Shown: piece by piece, positions 1 through 11,099 of the stretch
Layout: each line of letters starts with the position of its first letter
Numbering within the stretch: position 1 is the first letter of the stretch
NCBI RefSeq assembly: GCF_000003855.2
Contig: NW_003101677.1
Coordinates: forward strand, 3,371,118-3,435,117
Length of the DNA: 64,000 nucleotides
Source of the DNA: Blastomyces gilchristii SLH14081
Lineage: Eukaryota; Ascomycota; Eurotiomycetes; Onygenales; Ajellomycetaceae
Direction of reading: 5' to 3'
Notes under the pieces: model-generated
What the model was told of the DNA's origin: nothing
Database searches by the model: none
What the model saw: only the letters and a program-made list of their open reading frames with translations
Program-made: the position numbers and the translations under genes

Positions 1-56
1 CACTATATTATGTTCTTGTAGATAGATCTATCAATACAACCTTCAACTATCCTACA
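1..56 (+). repeat. 5' LTR of Copia-I, right-hand 56 bp
   Basis: All 56 bases equal 18449-18504. The LTR ends CCTACA and is followed at once by GGTTATGAG, which is complementary to the CUCAUAACC anticodon loop of fungal initiator tRNA-Met, the half-tRNA primer usual for Copia elements. The first 54 bp of the LTR lie outside the window. Confidence 0.85.
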
Positions 57-405
57 GGTTATGAGACCGTTAAGCGTGAGGCCCGCTGTGGTCAACATGC
101 ATGGGTTCGATCCCAGAATGGACTTAAAAATTCCTAACAAATACCCTGGACATTTTAACAGTGTCAAGAGACATCCCAGGAGTGTGCCCTAGAAGTCCCG
201 TGAGCCCTAGGACTGAGTGGTCCAGTCCATTATTAAAAAGGAGCCATTGTGGGGAGGCCACTGAAGGGAGCCACTGAGAGGAAGTACTGTACTCTGTGGT
301 AGCTGGTCCGAGGGGGGGTGTTGAGAGTCCCGCGGTTGGTCGGCCCTTCTACCAGCAGGCGCTGGTGGTGACCGAGCTCTTTTGCCCCAGTAGCCTACAG
401 GTTAT
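57..405 (+). other. GC-rich primer-site to polypurine-tract unit, possible LTR chimera or short insertion
   Basis: CCTACAGGTTAT occurs at 51-62 and again at 394-405. Between the two copies lies GC-normal DNA unlike the decayed gag that follows. It holds a pol III B-box-like GGTTCGATCCC at 105-115 and, at about 305-316, a run of seven G followed by TGTTGAGAG, the same polypurine tract plus TGTTG form seen before the 3' LTRs of Copia-I and Copia-III. It then runs to GTAGCCTACA and a second primer-site-like GGTTATAGCCC. It could be a second LTR joined by template switching at the primer site, a miniature retroelement, or a short insertion with a 12-bp duplication. The sequence does not decide. 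Confidence 0.5.
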
Positions 406-642
406 AGCCCGGATGGCACGTTTTTCTTTTTAGAACATTGCACCAACATTTTTGACATGAATAGTTCACCTTTTTTGAAAAGACTCTCACCCTTTATTAG
501 AGATATTTCATTTTCCCTGAATCTGCCAGTCAGCAGATTTATATACTTTATATTTTTGAGAAAGCGCGTTCTCCATTGTAGAGAATATCACTTTTTTTTT
601 TCTTTTTTTTTACATATCTAGGAGAAGCAGAGCCACCTCAAC

Positions 643-2740
643 ATGAGTGATATGCCTGTTACTTCAGAGTTCAGCTCAAGGCTCAGAATCACATGCCTCA
701 CTAGATAACTCATTGATAGAATGATCACTCATTATGAGAAGGCTTCTGACTTGCAAGATGAGACTGAGATCAGTTTTTGCCAGAGTATGGAATTTGATGA
801 TGAGACAATGAAGGAACTTCAGAATAAAGAAAAGCAGAGTTAATATTCATCTGCAGAATCTGTTCATTTCAACTCATTAAATTCTTCACTGTTTCTCATC
901 TCTGAAATACTGACTTTTAATGATGATCTGAATCAATCTATCTATTGCATCACAGGCAATCTTATGAATCTTATACAGATAATACTACAGAATCAAATAA
1001 CTGCAGCTGAAATCACTCAATATCTCACTATATCTGTCTCTGTATAAAGAGACACTACAAGAGATGAGTTGCAGAAATATCAGAAGAAAGTTAAATATGC
1101 ACTAGATATCAAATCAGTGATCACATTTGATAACTCTAATTATAAAGTCTGGTGTGTTAGTATGTTAACTGATGCAGAAGTTATTGATGAAACTAACATT
1201 CTATTAAGAATTTAACAAGAATTCTCTTTTAAATATTATATTGATTCTGAGAAGTGAAAGATCTGTTTCAAGTCTCTATATAGATGTATACTGTCAAGTC
1301 TTATTGAAAATGTTTGAACTACTATTGAAACCTTAGAAGCTGATAATACTGCAGCTCTGTGAGACAAGATCAATATTGAATATATAATATCACTGACTGA
1401 AGAACAAGTTAATGTCTTCAAGAAATTGACAAAATTATAAGTCAAGAATAATGATTATCTTACTTTTCAGAGACATTTTCACTATCTTATTATCTGTCAT
1501 AAGAAGCTCTGTCAGAGCACTGAAGATATATATCATGATCTTTTTCTCAACAATCTACAAGATTATCAAAGACTGTTTATTAAGACATGTTTGAATGAGT
1601 TTTTCTTCACTGATCAAGAACTCATTGTCAACATTAATATTAATGATTTGATGAAGCAACTGATTAATTGTACATTGAAGAAGATCATCACTGAACAGAA
1701 AAAGCAGTCTCAGACTGATTCTGTGACTATGAAAAAGAACAAGAACAAGAACAAAGATGAGAACAAAAGTATAACTGTGTGAAAGTGCACTCACTGCAGA
1801 AGATATAAACATACTGTTGACAGGTGTTTCATCTTACACTCTGACAAAAAGAAAAAGAAGATGGACAAGAAGAATGATGATAAGAAGAAAGAGAAGAAGA
1901 ATGACTTGATGAGTTCTCAATCAGTGATAAATGCAGTAATTATAAAGATTGAGTTCTATTTCTCTTTCACAGTCACTGAAAAACCATTCTCTAGATCTTG
2001 GTATTTGAACATATATGCAAGTCTGAATATGATGAGTGAGCTTCATTCTTTTTCAAATATCAAATCTTTTAATAATAACATCTCTGTTGATTCTGTGACT
2101 GAGGAAAATGAGTGTGTCAAGAAGATTGAAACTGTCACCTTGAAGATTGAGAGTAATGATGTTAACTTACAGAATATTCACTATATTTCTAATATTACAG
2201 TTAACCTGCTCTCATTTGTGAAGCTTGAAGATCAGGGATTTCAATTTATATTATCTTTCACTATTCCCTCATTTTTCATTTGCAGAGCTCTGAATGGTGT
2301 TATTTTTCATGCAGTTCAGACTGCTCAGAACAATATATATAAGATTAATGAATAGAAGTTCAATGAGAATTTCAATCATCTGAATAAGACAGTCAAGTAT
2401 ATTACAATACCTCATGAGTATGATTTTGACTGAAAAGTTGATTTTTCTGTGACTGCTGCTACTACTGTTAATAATGTTGATTCTGTGAATGTGAAAACAC
2501 AGACATTAAAGATATCAAAGACTCTTTTGAATTAACACTACAATCTCAGTCACATTCACACTGGTGCTATAATTACTATGATCAAGAATTCTCATACTGA
2601 AGTCACTATTAAAGATTCTAAGACTAAGTTCTTTTGTAAAGAATGTGTCAAGACAGATATGATGTGAGATTATTTAAAAACATCAATGTCTAGATCTATT
2701 TAACTTATTGAGAAGATTCATATTTGTAACATGACAAAAC
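643..2740 (+). pseudogene. Copia-I gag and protease/pre-integrase remnant
   Basis: Translation from ATG at 643 begins MSDMPVTSEF and continues with scattered stops. A zinc knuckle CTHC-RRYKH-TVDRC (CX2CX4HX4C) lies at 1786-1827, followed by a lysine-rich stretch. At about 2170-2230 is YISNITVNLLSFVKL, the usual Copia protease/pre-integrase boundary. At 2530-2670 comes a pre-integrase pattern with HYNLSHIHTGAI and a CKEC pair. The stops are mostly TGA and TAA/TAG in an otherwise continuous frame, so decay was by substitution and not by shuffling. Capsid protein and pre-integrase functions are inferred from family order. Confidence 0.75.
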
Positions 2741-2745
2741 TAAAG

Positions 2746-3257
2746 TGATGGCTAGTCAGCGGTGTCACATAGAGATAGTTGTTTGAGAAGCTGTATAAGT
2801 GAGCTTGACTATCTTGCTTAAATAGTGAGCTTGTAGGCTACAGAGTTATTACAAGAATATCACAGATATGATACTTAGTATACTAAGAAGATTGTATAAG
2901 AAATGCAGTAACTCTTGTATATATTTCAGTAGAAGAAAAACAAATCACTGACTTCTTTAATAAGAAGCCAGCATCTAGCTATTCTATATAGACAATGAGT
3001 GAATACTCTTCTCTCATTCTATAAGTAAGAATAGTCAGAGTGATATCTCAGCAGTGTCTTACTATTAAGAAAGAGTAATCTGCTGATCTTATATAGAAGC
3101 AGAATTCTTATATTCATCAATTGATTCTTTCTATGATATATCTGAATGATGTTATAGAGTGATTGAAAACTGGTTTGAATAGAATGAAATTATCTATATG
3201 AAAGTGATGAGCTATATGAAATCACAGCAGGGCCTTGACACAGCTGAGAGTATGACA
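2746..3257 (-). repeat. Gypsy-1 3' LTR (left on this strand)
   Basis: 512 bp, same length as its partner at 10049-10560. The last 110 bp have lost CpG sites that the partner keeps, for example CCGGTTC to CTGGTTT and GGCGCGGCC to GACACAGCT. Confidence 0.9.
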
Positions 3258-3729
3258 ATACTCTTCTCTTTAAGAATATAGTCTTGATACTCTCAAGATT
3301 ACTGAATTGAGAGTTATCTTTATTATATAGTAATAATTGTCAACTGATTGACAGCACATGTGCTGTATATAATATAAAGAAATAGATGAGTTTTTCTGTT
3401 AACTGTATAGATCTTTCTTTTCTCATCTTTATTTAAATCAAATATATGATAAGTGAGTTTCTTATATATTGATTTGAGATATAAAAAATGTAGTTAATAA
3501 GTGACTTACAAATCTTTCATCATATTTCATTCTATATATAAAATTCTCTGTAAAAGTGATGTATTTTAGAGACAAAGCTAACAGTAGTGATAGAATTTTT
3601 CAAAAAGATCTCTCTCTTCTGTGATATATTTTTCTTCTTTCTCTTCTCAATTGCAACAGTGAGTGTATGAGAGTATTATTCTTGAAGAATAATAAAGAGC
3701 TTATTCTGACATTTTTTAATGAATAAATG

Positions 3730-4140
3730 TCTTTGTGATGCAGCTGCAGTCTCTGTGACTGTTAAGAAAGCTCAGTTGAAGGTGAAGACAGTGATATTAA
3801 CAGACTGCAGAAGCATCACTTTCATTGTCATATCTTCTTCTTCTTCTTCTTCTCCTACTTCTCTTACAGCTGTGGTGATAGTCACTGTGCCTTGCAGTGA
3901 GATGTCATTTCTTCTGTCAGTCAGTTCATCTATATCTGGTTCTTTCCCTGCTCTTTCTGTTACTGTTGCAACACTGCTCTCTCTCTCAGCCAACATGATA
4001 ATGTATGACCTCATGTGGTCATTTGAAGAGGAATCTGGGAAGAGCTTGATTTCAGAGACAGTGACTCTGAGAAGCTTAATTCATAGTTTCCCTCTCACAG
4101 CATATCTGAGCCCTGCTTGAAATACTGCTGAGTTGAGTCT
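3730..4140 (-). pseudogene. Open region downstream of integrase in Gypsy-1
   Basis: On the minus strand, in the element's sense direction, a frame is nearly open over about 130 codons. It includes MRSYIIMLAERESSV, an EEEEEE run and MTMKVMLLQ. It lies more than 1 kb beyond the integrase remnant and before the 3' LTR, where a simple Gypsy element would have little coding sequence. No family is recognisable. It could be a third ORF or just a less mutated untranslated region. The opposite strand is also open here (serine-rich), so coding is not proven. Confidence 0.35.
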
Positions 4141-5299
4141 GCAGAGTTCTGTGATTTCTTTATCTTCTCTCTGTGAGAAGGCTCTGATGCAGTCTCTGAC
4201 TGATATTATTACTTATCTGTACTGCACTAAGCAGCTGAAGAAGAGAAAGATCTTATATATTCATCTCTTCTCTTACTCTCATTATTTCTGTTATATCTGT
4301 AACAATGACTTCTATCTCTCTGTAAGTATTATCTACTCTACAAGAAGATGTTATATTGACTCTGATAAGAAGCTCAGATGCTCAAGCAGTACAGAGTGAG
4401 AATCTCAGAGCTTTAAGTATTGATAAATTCTGTCAAGACTGAGAAGATCTCTCTTACTCATCTATAAAAGAAGATGAAAGTGTGAATCTCTGAGATGAAA
4501 AAACATCTCAGAATAACTGATCTTAAGAAGAAATCAGCTGATGCTGCTGTTGAAAGTACTGTAAAGATCAATCACTGATTAAAAAGAATCTTACTTCAGT
4601 TGAAACAGATGACTGAGATGTTTTGTAAGTTAATAAGTTGATAATTTCAGTATCTCTTATACTCTTTTATAGTATATATACTCTTCTGCAGTATACTTCT
4701 CTACAGTGCTGCAGTGCTAACTTCTTGATAGACAAAGATACTAATACTGAAGATTTCAACAGTGAAGAATAAGTTTAATGAGAGTGTAATTATTGATAAG
4801 TAGACTCTGAGATTCTCTCTTTTTACTTTTTCAGCAGGCTGTGATCTCATTAGAATAACAGCAGTCTGTAGATTAATAATATTAATCTTTTTATTAATTT
4901 CAAATATCTCTTTTCTCTAACTGCTTCAGGAATTTTACACTTATATAGTCTCATTAAACTTCTAAAAAACTCTTTAAGAGAAAATAGAAGAAGAGTGTTA
5001 CAGAGCTTATAAGACATCAGCTTATCACTGTAAGATTATCTCTAAAAAAACTCTTTGAGAAAAAATGAGAAGTCTTAAGTAGTATTTCTTACTCAATGTC
5101 TCTGATGTGTAATGAGATAATCTCTACTAGTCATCTCATAGCTTGTAATCTCTTTCTCAGTATTTTTCAAATACTTAAGTAATTCTCATAAATTCTCTGA
5201 TGATGAATAATCTTCTCATTTAATAAGATATTAAAGCTTATCATAATATGTTTACTTATTCAATATTTTCTTCACAAGATATTTGATATCACTTTCAAT

Positions 5300-8200
5300 C
5301 TCAATGTTATTCAGTCAAGACAGCTTTATCTCAGAGTGTTGCTTATAGAGCTTTAAATAGAAAATGTAAAAAACAGAATGAATTGATTTCAATTCTGTGA
5401 ATAATTTCAACTCATATATCTGCTTACTCATCACTCTTGTTACTGAGAAAGATTCTAGTCATCACTCACTGAGCTTCTTATATAATCTTATTATCTTGAT
5501 ATTCTTTACTGAAAGTAGTACTTGATCCTCTATCAAGAACTTCATTGAAAGATATTATCAATTATAGTATTTTATCTACTACTTCTGAGTATGATGAATA
5601 CTTTTCACTGTCTTCTCATGAATTTTATTCAAAAGTTTCAATCTCACTTTTACTTCTGATACTGAGAAATACTCTGTTCTCTGTATCTGTTTAATATTCT
5701 GACTGTCTATTCTCTTCTTTAAAATGTTATCTGTGATGTCACTAAGTAATGAAGAATTATATTTATAATAAGTATAGAAAGAAGATATCTTTAAAATTGC
5801 ATTCTTTGTATTGTTATATATGAATTCAGCAGTCAGAAGATGTTTAAGTCAATTATTCTGATAATATAAACAGAATACTTGAAGATGCTGTTCTAGTGTC
5901 TGATTCTGATATTCAGTCTGGTCATCTGTCTGCAAATGAAATACAGTACTGAGAAGATGTCTTATTATAAGATAATAGTAAAAAGTCAATTAGTATTTAC
6001 TGATGAAGAGAGATTCTTGATCTGTTATCAGTGATTTCAGAGCACTGTGATTATAAATAATGATATCTAAAAATAGATCAGTCAATTCAGAGGCTTTAAT
6101 CTTTTTATAAGTAGAAATATATTTAATCATCTTTATGAAATAATTAATAATGACTAAAATTGAGTTATATTCTTTGACTCTTGTTGACTTCAGCAGATCA
6201 ACTATGAAATTCATTGATAAATCTTATCATAAGCTCTTTGAAACAGGCAGTGATACTAACTTGCTGTATTACTTATACTGCAGAATCTTTATTCTTTAAT
6301 AGATATTATAAGTCTTAATATACTCTTTAATATCTGCTCAGAGCTTGTCTCAAATGAATTTATATTTTAGAAGCTTCTCAGTCTTCTCTAATCTGAAGTG
6401 CTCTGTATGTGAATTATTATAATGAATTCTTAATAACTTCTGATACACTGCTCTGCTATAAGAGATGAAGACTGAATCATTCAGCAGTAGAAGTTCACAT
6501 TCTTCTAGTTATCAGTGACTTAGTTTCTTAGCAGTACTGCTCTGCTCAGAGTCTATCTCTTTCAAGTTTAAACTGAATTCTTTCTTCTTTAACTTCTGAA
6601 TTCAAGCTGCAGTAGAGATATTCTTCTTCTATAACTTATTAATAAATTTCAAAAGTAGTTGAGTTGAAAGATTGTAGACTGTTTCATTCTTTATCAATTC
6701 AATGATTGTAAGATGTGATATGAGAAGCTCATGATCTTCAGTGTTAGTTCTCTGCAGAGATCTGGGTTTTCTTTCATCTTCTATACTGAGTTATGCAGCT
6801 GTCTTACTGATGCTGTTTCTGAGCTTCAGAGAATCTCAATTCTCTGTAGTCAGCTTCTTCTGCAGTGATGACAGAGATTCTTTTATAAAATTCTTCTTCA
6901 TGTTAACAATATTATAATCAGGCTGTTTAGATAGTATACTGATGAGATTAAGTCAATCTGAACAGTATCAGATATAGAAATCATACTCTGAAAGCAGCTT
7001 TACTCACCTGACTTGACATTCTGTCAAGCTCTTTGTTGTTAAGAAGTAACATAGATTTGTATAATTAGTAAGAACTTGCACTGAGTACTTACTACTCTGA
7101 AGATAATGTCATCAGATCTTAAAGAATTCAACAATTACTAACATCTCTTAATCATGAGTATCATATCTTCTCTGTATAAGTGATAACTTCTTAGAGAAGA
7201 AGGTCACTGATCTTTATTCACAGTGTCTTATAGACTCTGTGAAAAAGTCTTCTCTCACAGATATTTTATTGTCTGTATTCTCAGAGATGATTATTCTCTG
7301 ATTCTTTCAATATTGAAAGGGCTTCAGTATTAACTGTGAAAAGATTTCACAGATCTCATTCTTAGATACATCAGTCTCACACTGACTGAGTAAGTCAGAG
7401 TTAAAGTGATTCAGTATTATAATATCTGTAAAAGCTTGTTTCAATTCTGCAAACATCTGCACAGTATCTTGAGTGAGAATAAACAGTTCTATTTTTCTGT
7501 CTTTCACACTTCTCTTTAACAGATCTGTAAGAAGAGCAGTAATCTGTGAATATGCATAGATGAATCATCTGTAGAAATTCGCAAATTCTAGAAATACCTA
7601 CATCTCATGATATGTCTGCAGCACTGGTCAGTTCTTAATAATGAAGACCTAGCTTCTGTTCATTGAAATGCTGTTCATCTCAATAATGTAATCTAAGAAA
7701 TCAATCTTCTGCATGTAGAATGAGCATTTTTCAGTGTTTATATAGAGTTGATACTGTCTCAAGTGACTCAACACTTCTTGAATATAGATATCATGTTCTT
7801 TCTCTGTTTTTAAGAAGATTAGAATGTCATTCAGATATACTATACAGGAGATGTTGACAAGGCCCTTCAGTGTCTCATTTATATAGACCTGGAAGATGAC
7901 TGAAGTATTACAAAGATTAAAAGATAAAACAAGATATTCAAAATTACTGTACTTGATATGAAAAGCTGTTTTTCAAATATTGTCTTTATTAACTCTGATT
8001 CTATGATAGATATCTCATATATCAATCTTTGTAAACATCTTTGCTTCAGATAATTGATCAATCATCTCATTAATTAATAGTAATGAATAGTAATTTTTAA
8101 CTGTCATCTTATTGAGACCTCTGTAGTCTATGCATAGGCATAGCCTACTATTTTTCTTGAGTACAAAGAGTATAGACATCTCTGCTGAACTCTTTGATAA

Positions 8201-8960
8201 GTATATTCAGTTCTTTGATTGCACTTCTTTAAGATATTTGTGCAGAACATTCAATTTCTTTACAGATAAGTTATAAAGAGATCTGTACAGTGCTGTTGCA
8301 TTATTTTCAAGATGAATCTTATATCATATCTTAATATCAGGAAACTTCACTGCTTTTCTTTCTGAAAAGATATTCTTATAATTTATAAAGAGATGTTGTG
8401 TATATTCATCTTCAATGATGAATACTGCTGCTAATCTTGCAGTGAGAGTGATGACTTTTTCATCTGTTTTCAAGTTTCAGTCATCTGTTATACAGTATAT
8501 TAATTCTATCTTTTTCTCAAGATTCTTCTGATGAAACTCTTCAGATTTCTCTATCACTGTCTCTTCATCAGTGAGATGATACTGTTATATCTGAGTGACT
8601 CAGTCAATGAGAGAATTGTTTTCTCTCAATTACAGAAAATCTAGAATGACATTCTTATCTATGATATTGACTGTGTGAAGAAGTAGACTGCTTTTCTTGA
8701 AGATTTCTTCTGAGTCTGTGATCACACACTTTGCTTAAATTATATCAAAACAGTAGTATTTTATTTCATCAGTAAATTTTATATAATCTGACAGATCTAT
8801 CTTCTTTCAATTCTTTATCAAAGAAAAGAAATAGAATATGAAGTTAGCATTCATTCTGAAGTTGAGTAGATATCTCACTAGTATCTTCTTATTCAGAGTA
8901 TACATTGTGATTATAACATGAACTTAAAGATATAAGAATTGTTAATTCTTTATTTCTTTC
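5300..8960 (-). pseudogene. Gypsy-1 pol remnant: protease, reverse transcriptase, RNase H, integrase
   Basis: Reading down the minus strand: the reverse transcriptase motif appears as CIVYLNDILIF at 7826-7837, where the catalytic YLDD has become YLND. An RNase H N-terminus with ELKQAFTDIIILNHFN and ETDVSKNEI is at about 7307-7507. An integrase core with MNFIVDLLKS, YNSILVIINYF and SLITDQESLFISKY is at 5990-6214. The order PR-RT-RH-IN places the element in Ty3/Gypsy. Frames are interrupted throughout, with Trp codons read as TGA. The catalytic Asp-to-Asn change and the stops make it inactive. Confidence 0.85.
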
Positions 8961-8999
8961 TCTTCTTTATCTTCTGCGGATACATTTGTCAGAAGAGAA

Positions 9000-9970
9000 G
9001 TTAACTTTGAGAAGATGTCTTCTCAGTTTCTTTCCTTCTTCAGCTTCTTACAATCACTGATATAGTGATTACTAGCTCTGCAGTTAAAACAGAGATCTTT
9101 GTCAAATCTTTTTTAATATTTCTTTATAGTAAGTGAAGAATCAGAATACTTGAAATTCTTCTTTACTTTCTCTGCACTGAAGCTGTCACAGTGCTGTTTA
9201 GATCCTGTTATTAATTACTTAGAAGAGATCTTATTAATCTTTTTCTCAGAGAATTGATTATTCAAATAGATCTGAGAAGCCAGATTGACAAGCTCAGTGT
9301 GATTGATTAATGAACTCTGAAACTGTGATATTATTGTCTGTATCTTATGAGTCAGCTTTGTGAGATAAAGCTGTGTCTTTAATTGATTCAAATTATTGAT
9401 TAATTTCTCTCAATATTCTTCAAATCTTACATTGAAATCAGAAGAATTCTTATTATTTTATTAATATAATGAGTTGAACTGCTGCACTGCTGTGAAGCTG
9501 TGATTATAATAATCTTTAATTTGATTTAGTAGAAAGTTCTTGAATTCTTCTTAAGTCATTGCAGCATCAGTATGCTCAAGCTCTCTCTTCTTAGTGACTT
9601 AAGTAGTTGCAGAGATATCTTCAAGAAGGTTGACAGTGTATATTACTTATATCTCATGAGTATTATACTGGCTCAGATTAAGACGGAATTTCTGTTCAAG
9701 AGTACAGATAAAGCTGTGAAATTCAGATAATATGTTTCTCTTATATCTCAGAGAATCTCTGATCTTAATCTCTCTATCTCTATAATAGACATAGATGTGT
9801 AGAGGCTGCAGCAGTGACAGAATGATTGAAGAACTCATGTCAAAGTGTGCAGTGAGTTCAGAAATCTCAGATTTCTGCTGAGATAGAGATATACACACTC
9901 TAGAGAATAGTGTAGAGTTTCTCTCAGAGAGTGAGATTGAGTCAGTCTCAGTGCAGATATGTGAAGTCAT
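9000..9970 (-). pseudogene. Gypsy-1 gag remnant with zinc knuckle
   Basis: The minus strand carries a 107-codon open stretch (9647-9970) beginning MTSHICTETDSISL. Downstream is an intact-looking knuckle CFNC-RASNH-YISDC (CX2CX4HX4C) at 9050-9091. This is the expected gag position, just inside the 5' LTR. Several stops separate the two parts. Confidence 0.7.
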
Positions 9971-10048
9971 ATCAGTCTGTTAAAGCTTGACTGATTCAAA
10001 CTTGTAATCAGATCAAGTGATTCAAATTGTAATATAATAGAACTGAAG

Positions 10049-10560
10049 TGATGACTAGTCAGCAGTATCATATAGAGATAGTTATTTAAGAAGCTATATA
10101 AGTGAGCTTAACTATCTTGCTTAAATAGTGAGCTTGTAGACTACAGGGTTATTATAAGAATATCACAGATATGATACTTAGTATACTAAGAAGATTATAT
10201 AAGAAATGCAGTAACTCTTGTATATATTTCAGTAGAAGAAAAACAAATCACTGACTTCTTTGATAAGAAGTCAGTATCTAGCTATTCTATATAGATAATG
10301 AGCAGATACTCTTCTCTTATTCTATAAGTGAGAATAGCTGAAGTGATATCTCAGCAGTGTCTCACTGCTAAGAAAGAGTAATCTGCTGACCTTGTATAGA
10401 AGCAGAGTTCTCATATTCATTAATTAAATCTTTCTATGATATATCTGAATAATGTTATAAAGTGATTGAAAACCGGTTCAGATGAAATGAAATCATCCGC
10501 ATGAAAGTGATGAGCCGTGTGAAACCGCAGCAGGGCCTTGGCGCGGCCGGGGGCGTGACA
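10049..10560 (-). repeat. Gypsy-1 5' LTR (right on this strand)
   Basis: 512 bp. The last 110 bp (10450-10560) keep a GC-rich, CpG-containing sequence that ends GGGGGCGTGACA and stand out against the AT-rich body. They show the pre-mutation state of the element. Confidence 0.9.
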
Positions 10561-10871
10561 ATATTAATCTTGCAGATGATGAATGTACATTGAAAGACCT
10601 CTCTGATCATCTCTTAGAGTCTTATCAGAGAATTAAATACTGAATACTTATCATCTATGATACAACTTGCTATCATTGAGTATATTTTTTAAAGTTCAAG
10701 AATGAGGCTGTTCAATACTTTGAGTTATGGCTCAGATTTATAAGTAATCTCAGGTATACAGTTTCTGCTTTTCTACAGACTGATATTGATGATGTTTTCT
10801 GATTCACATATATACACATAGTTATAAATTCTAATAATATTAAATAAGAATTAACAGCATCACATTCATCA
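10561..10871 (+). pseudogene. Copia-I integrase, N-terminal part of the catalytic core
   Basis: After Gypsy-1 the Copia-I frame resumes. It includes YFLKFKNEAVQYFELW, the pattern that follows the first catalytic Asp in Copia integrases (YWVYFLKSKDEA type), and runs to the Copia-II insertion at 10872. Stops are TGA and TAA. Confidence 0.7.
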
Positions 10872-10975
10872 TGTTGATAATTACTACATCTACTCTAGTC
10901 ACGTGCCACTTCAATCTATTCATTTAGTGTAACTCGCGTAGTTAGATTACAACATAATAATGTTATTCTTCAAGA
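10872..10975 (+). repeat. Copia-II 5' LTR
   Basis: 104 bp beginning TGTTGATAATTAC and containing TCACGTGCCAC and ACTCGCGTAGTTAG. It retains CpG sites although the internal region has almost none. Confidence 0.9.
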
Positions 10976-11099
10976 GAATATAAAGCTCTCTACGCAATGA
11001 AAAGCTGTAAAATAATGTGCAATTGACATCTTCACGCGTTGTTACAAGCATGTCTAGATAATTTATTAAGTGATTGAACTTATGATTAATTTAAGATCT

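Larger units (their letters stand above)
2746..10560 (-). mobile_element. Gypsy-1: degenerate Ty3/Gypsy LTR retrotransposon
   Basis: Two 512-bp LTRs at 2746-3257 and 10049-10560 flank 6.8 kb whose coding remnants all read on the minus strand: gag (about 9.97-9.0 kb), protease/RT (about 8.9-7.3 kb), integrase (about 6.6-5.3 kb) and a further open region (about 4.1-3.7 kb). LTRs begin TGATG and end TGACA. The Copia-I translation resumes directly on both sides, so this is an insertion into Copia-I. I did not find a matching 5-bp target duplication (flanks TAAAG and ATATT), so the outer boundary may be off by a few bases or mutated. The two LTRs differ mainly by transitions, most heavily in their last 110 bp. 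Confidence 0.88.

Noticed and set aside
1591..2355. Stand-alone host genes within the transposon blocks
   Set aside because: These open pieces fall in frame with Copia gag/protease and are separated by substitution stops. They are parts of one dead polyprotein.
2741..2760. Target duplication for Gypsy-1
   Set aside because: Several shifts of the LTR boundary were tried (TAAAG, AAAAC against ATATT, TTAAT) and none matched. It may be erased by mutation.
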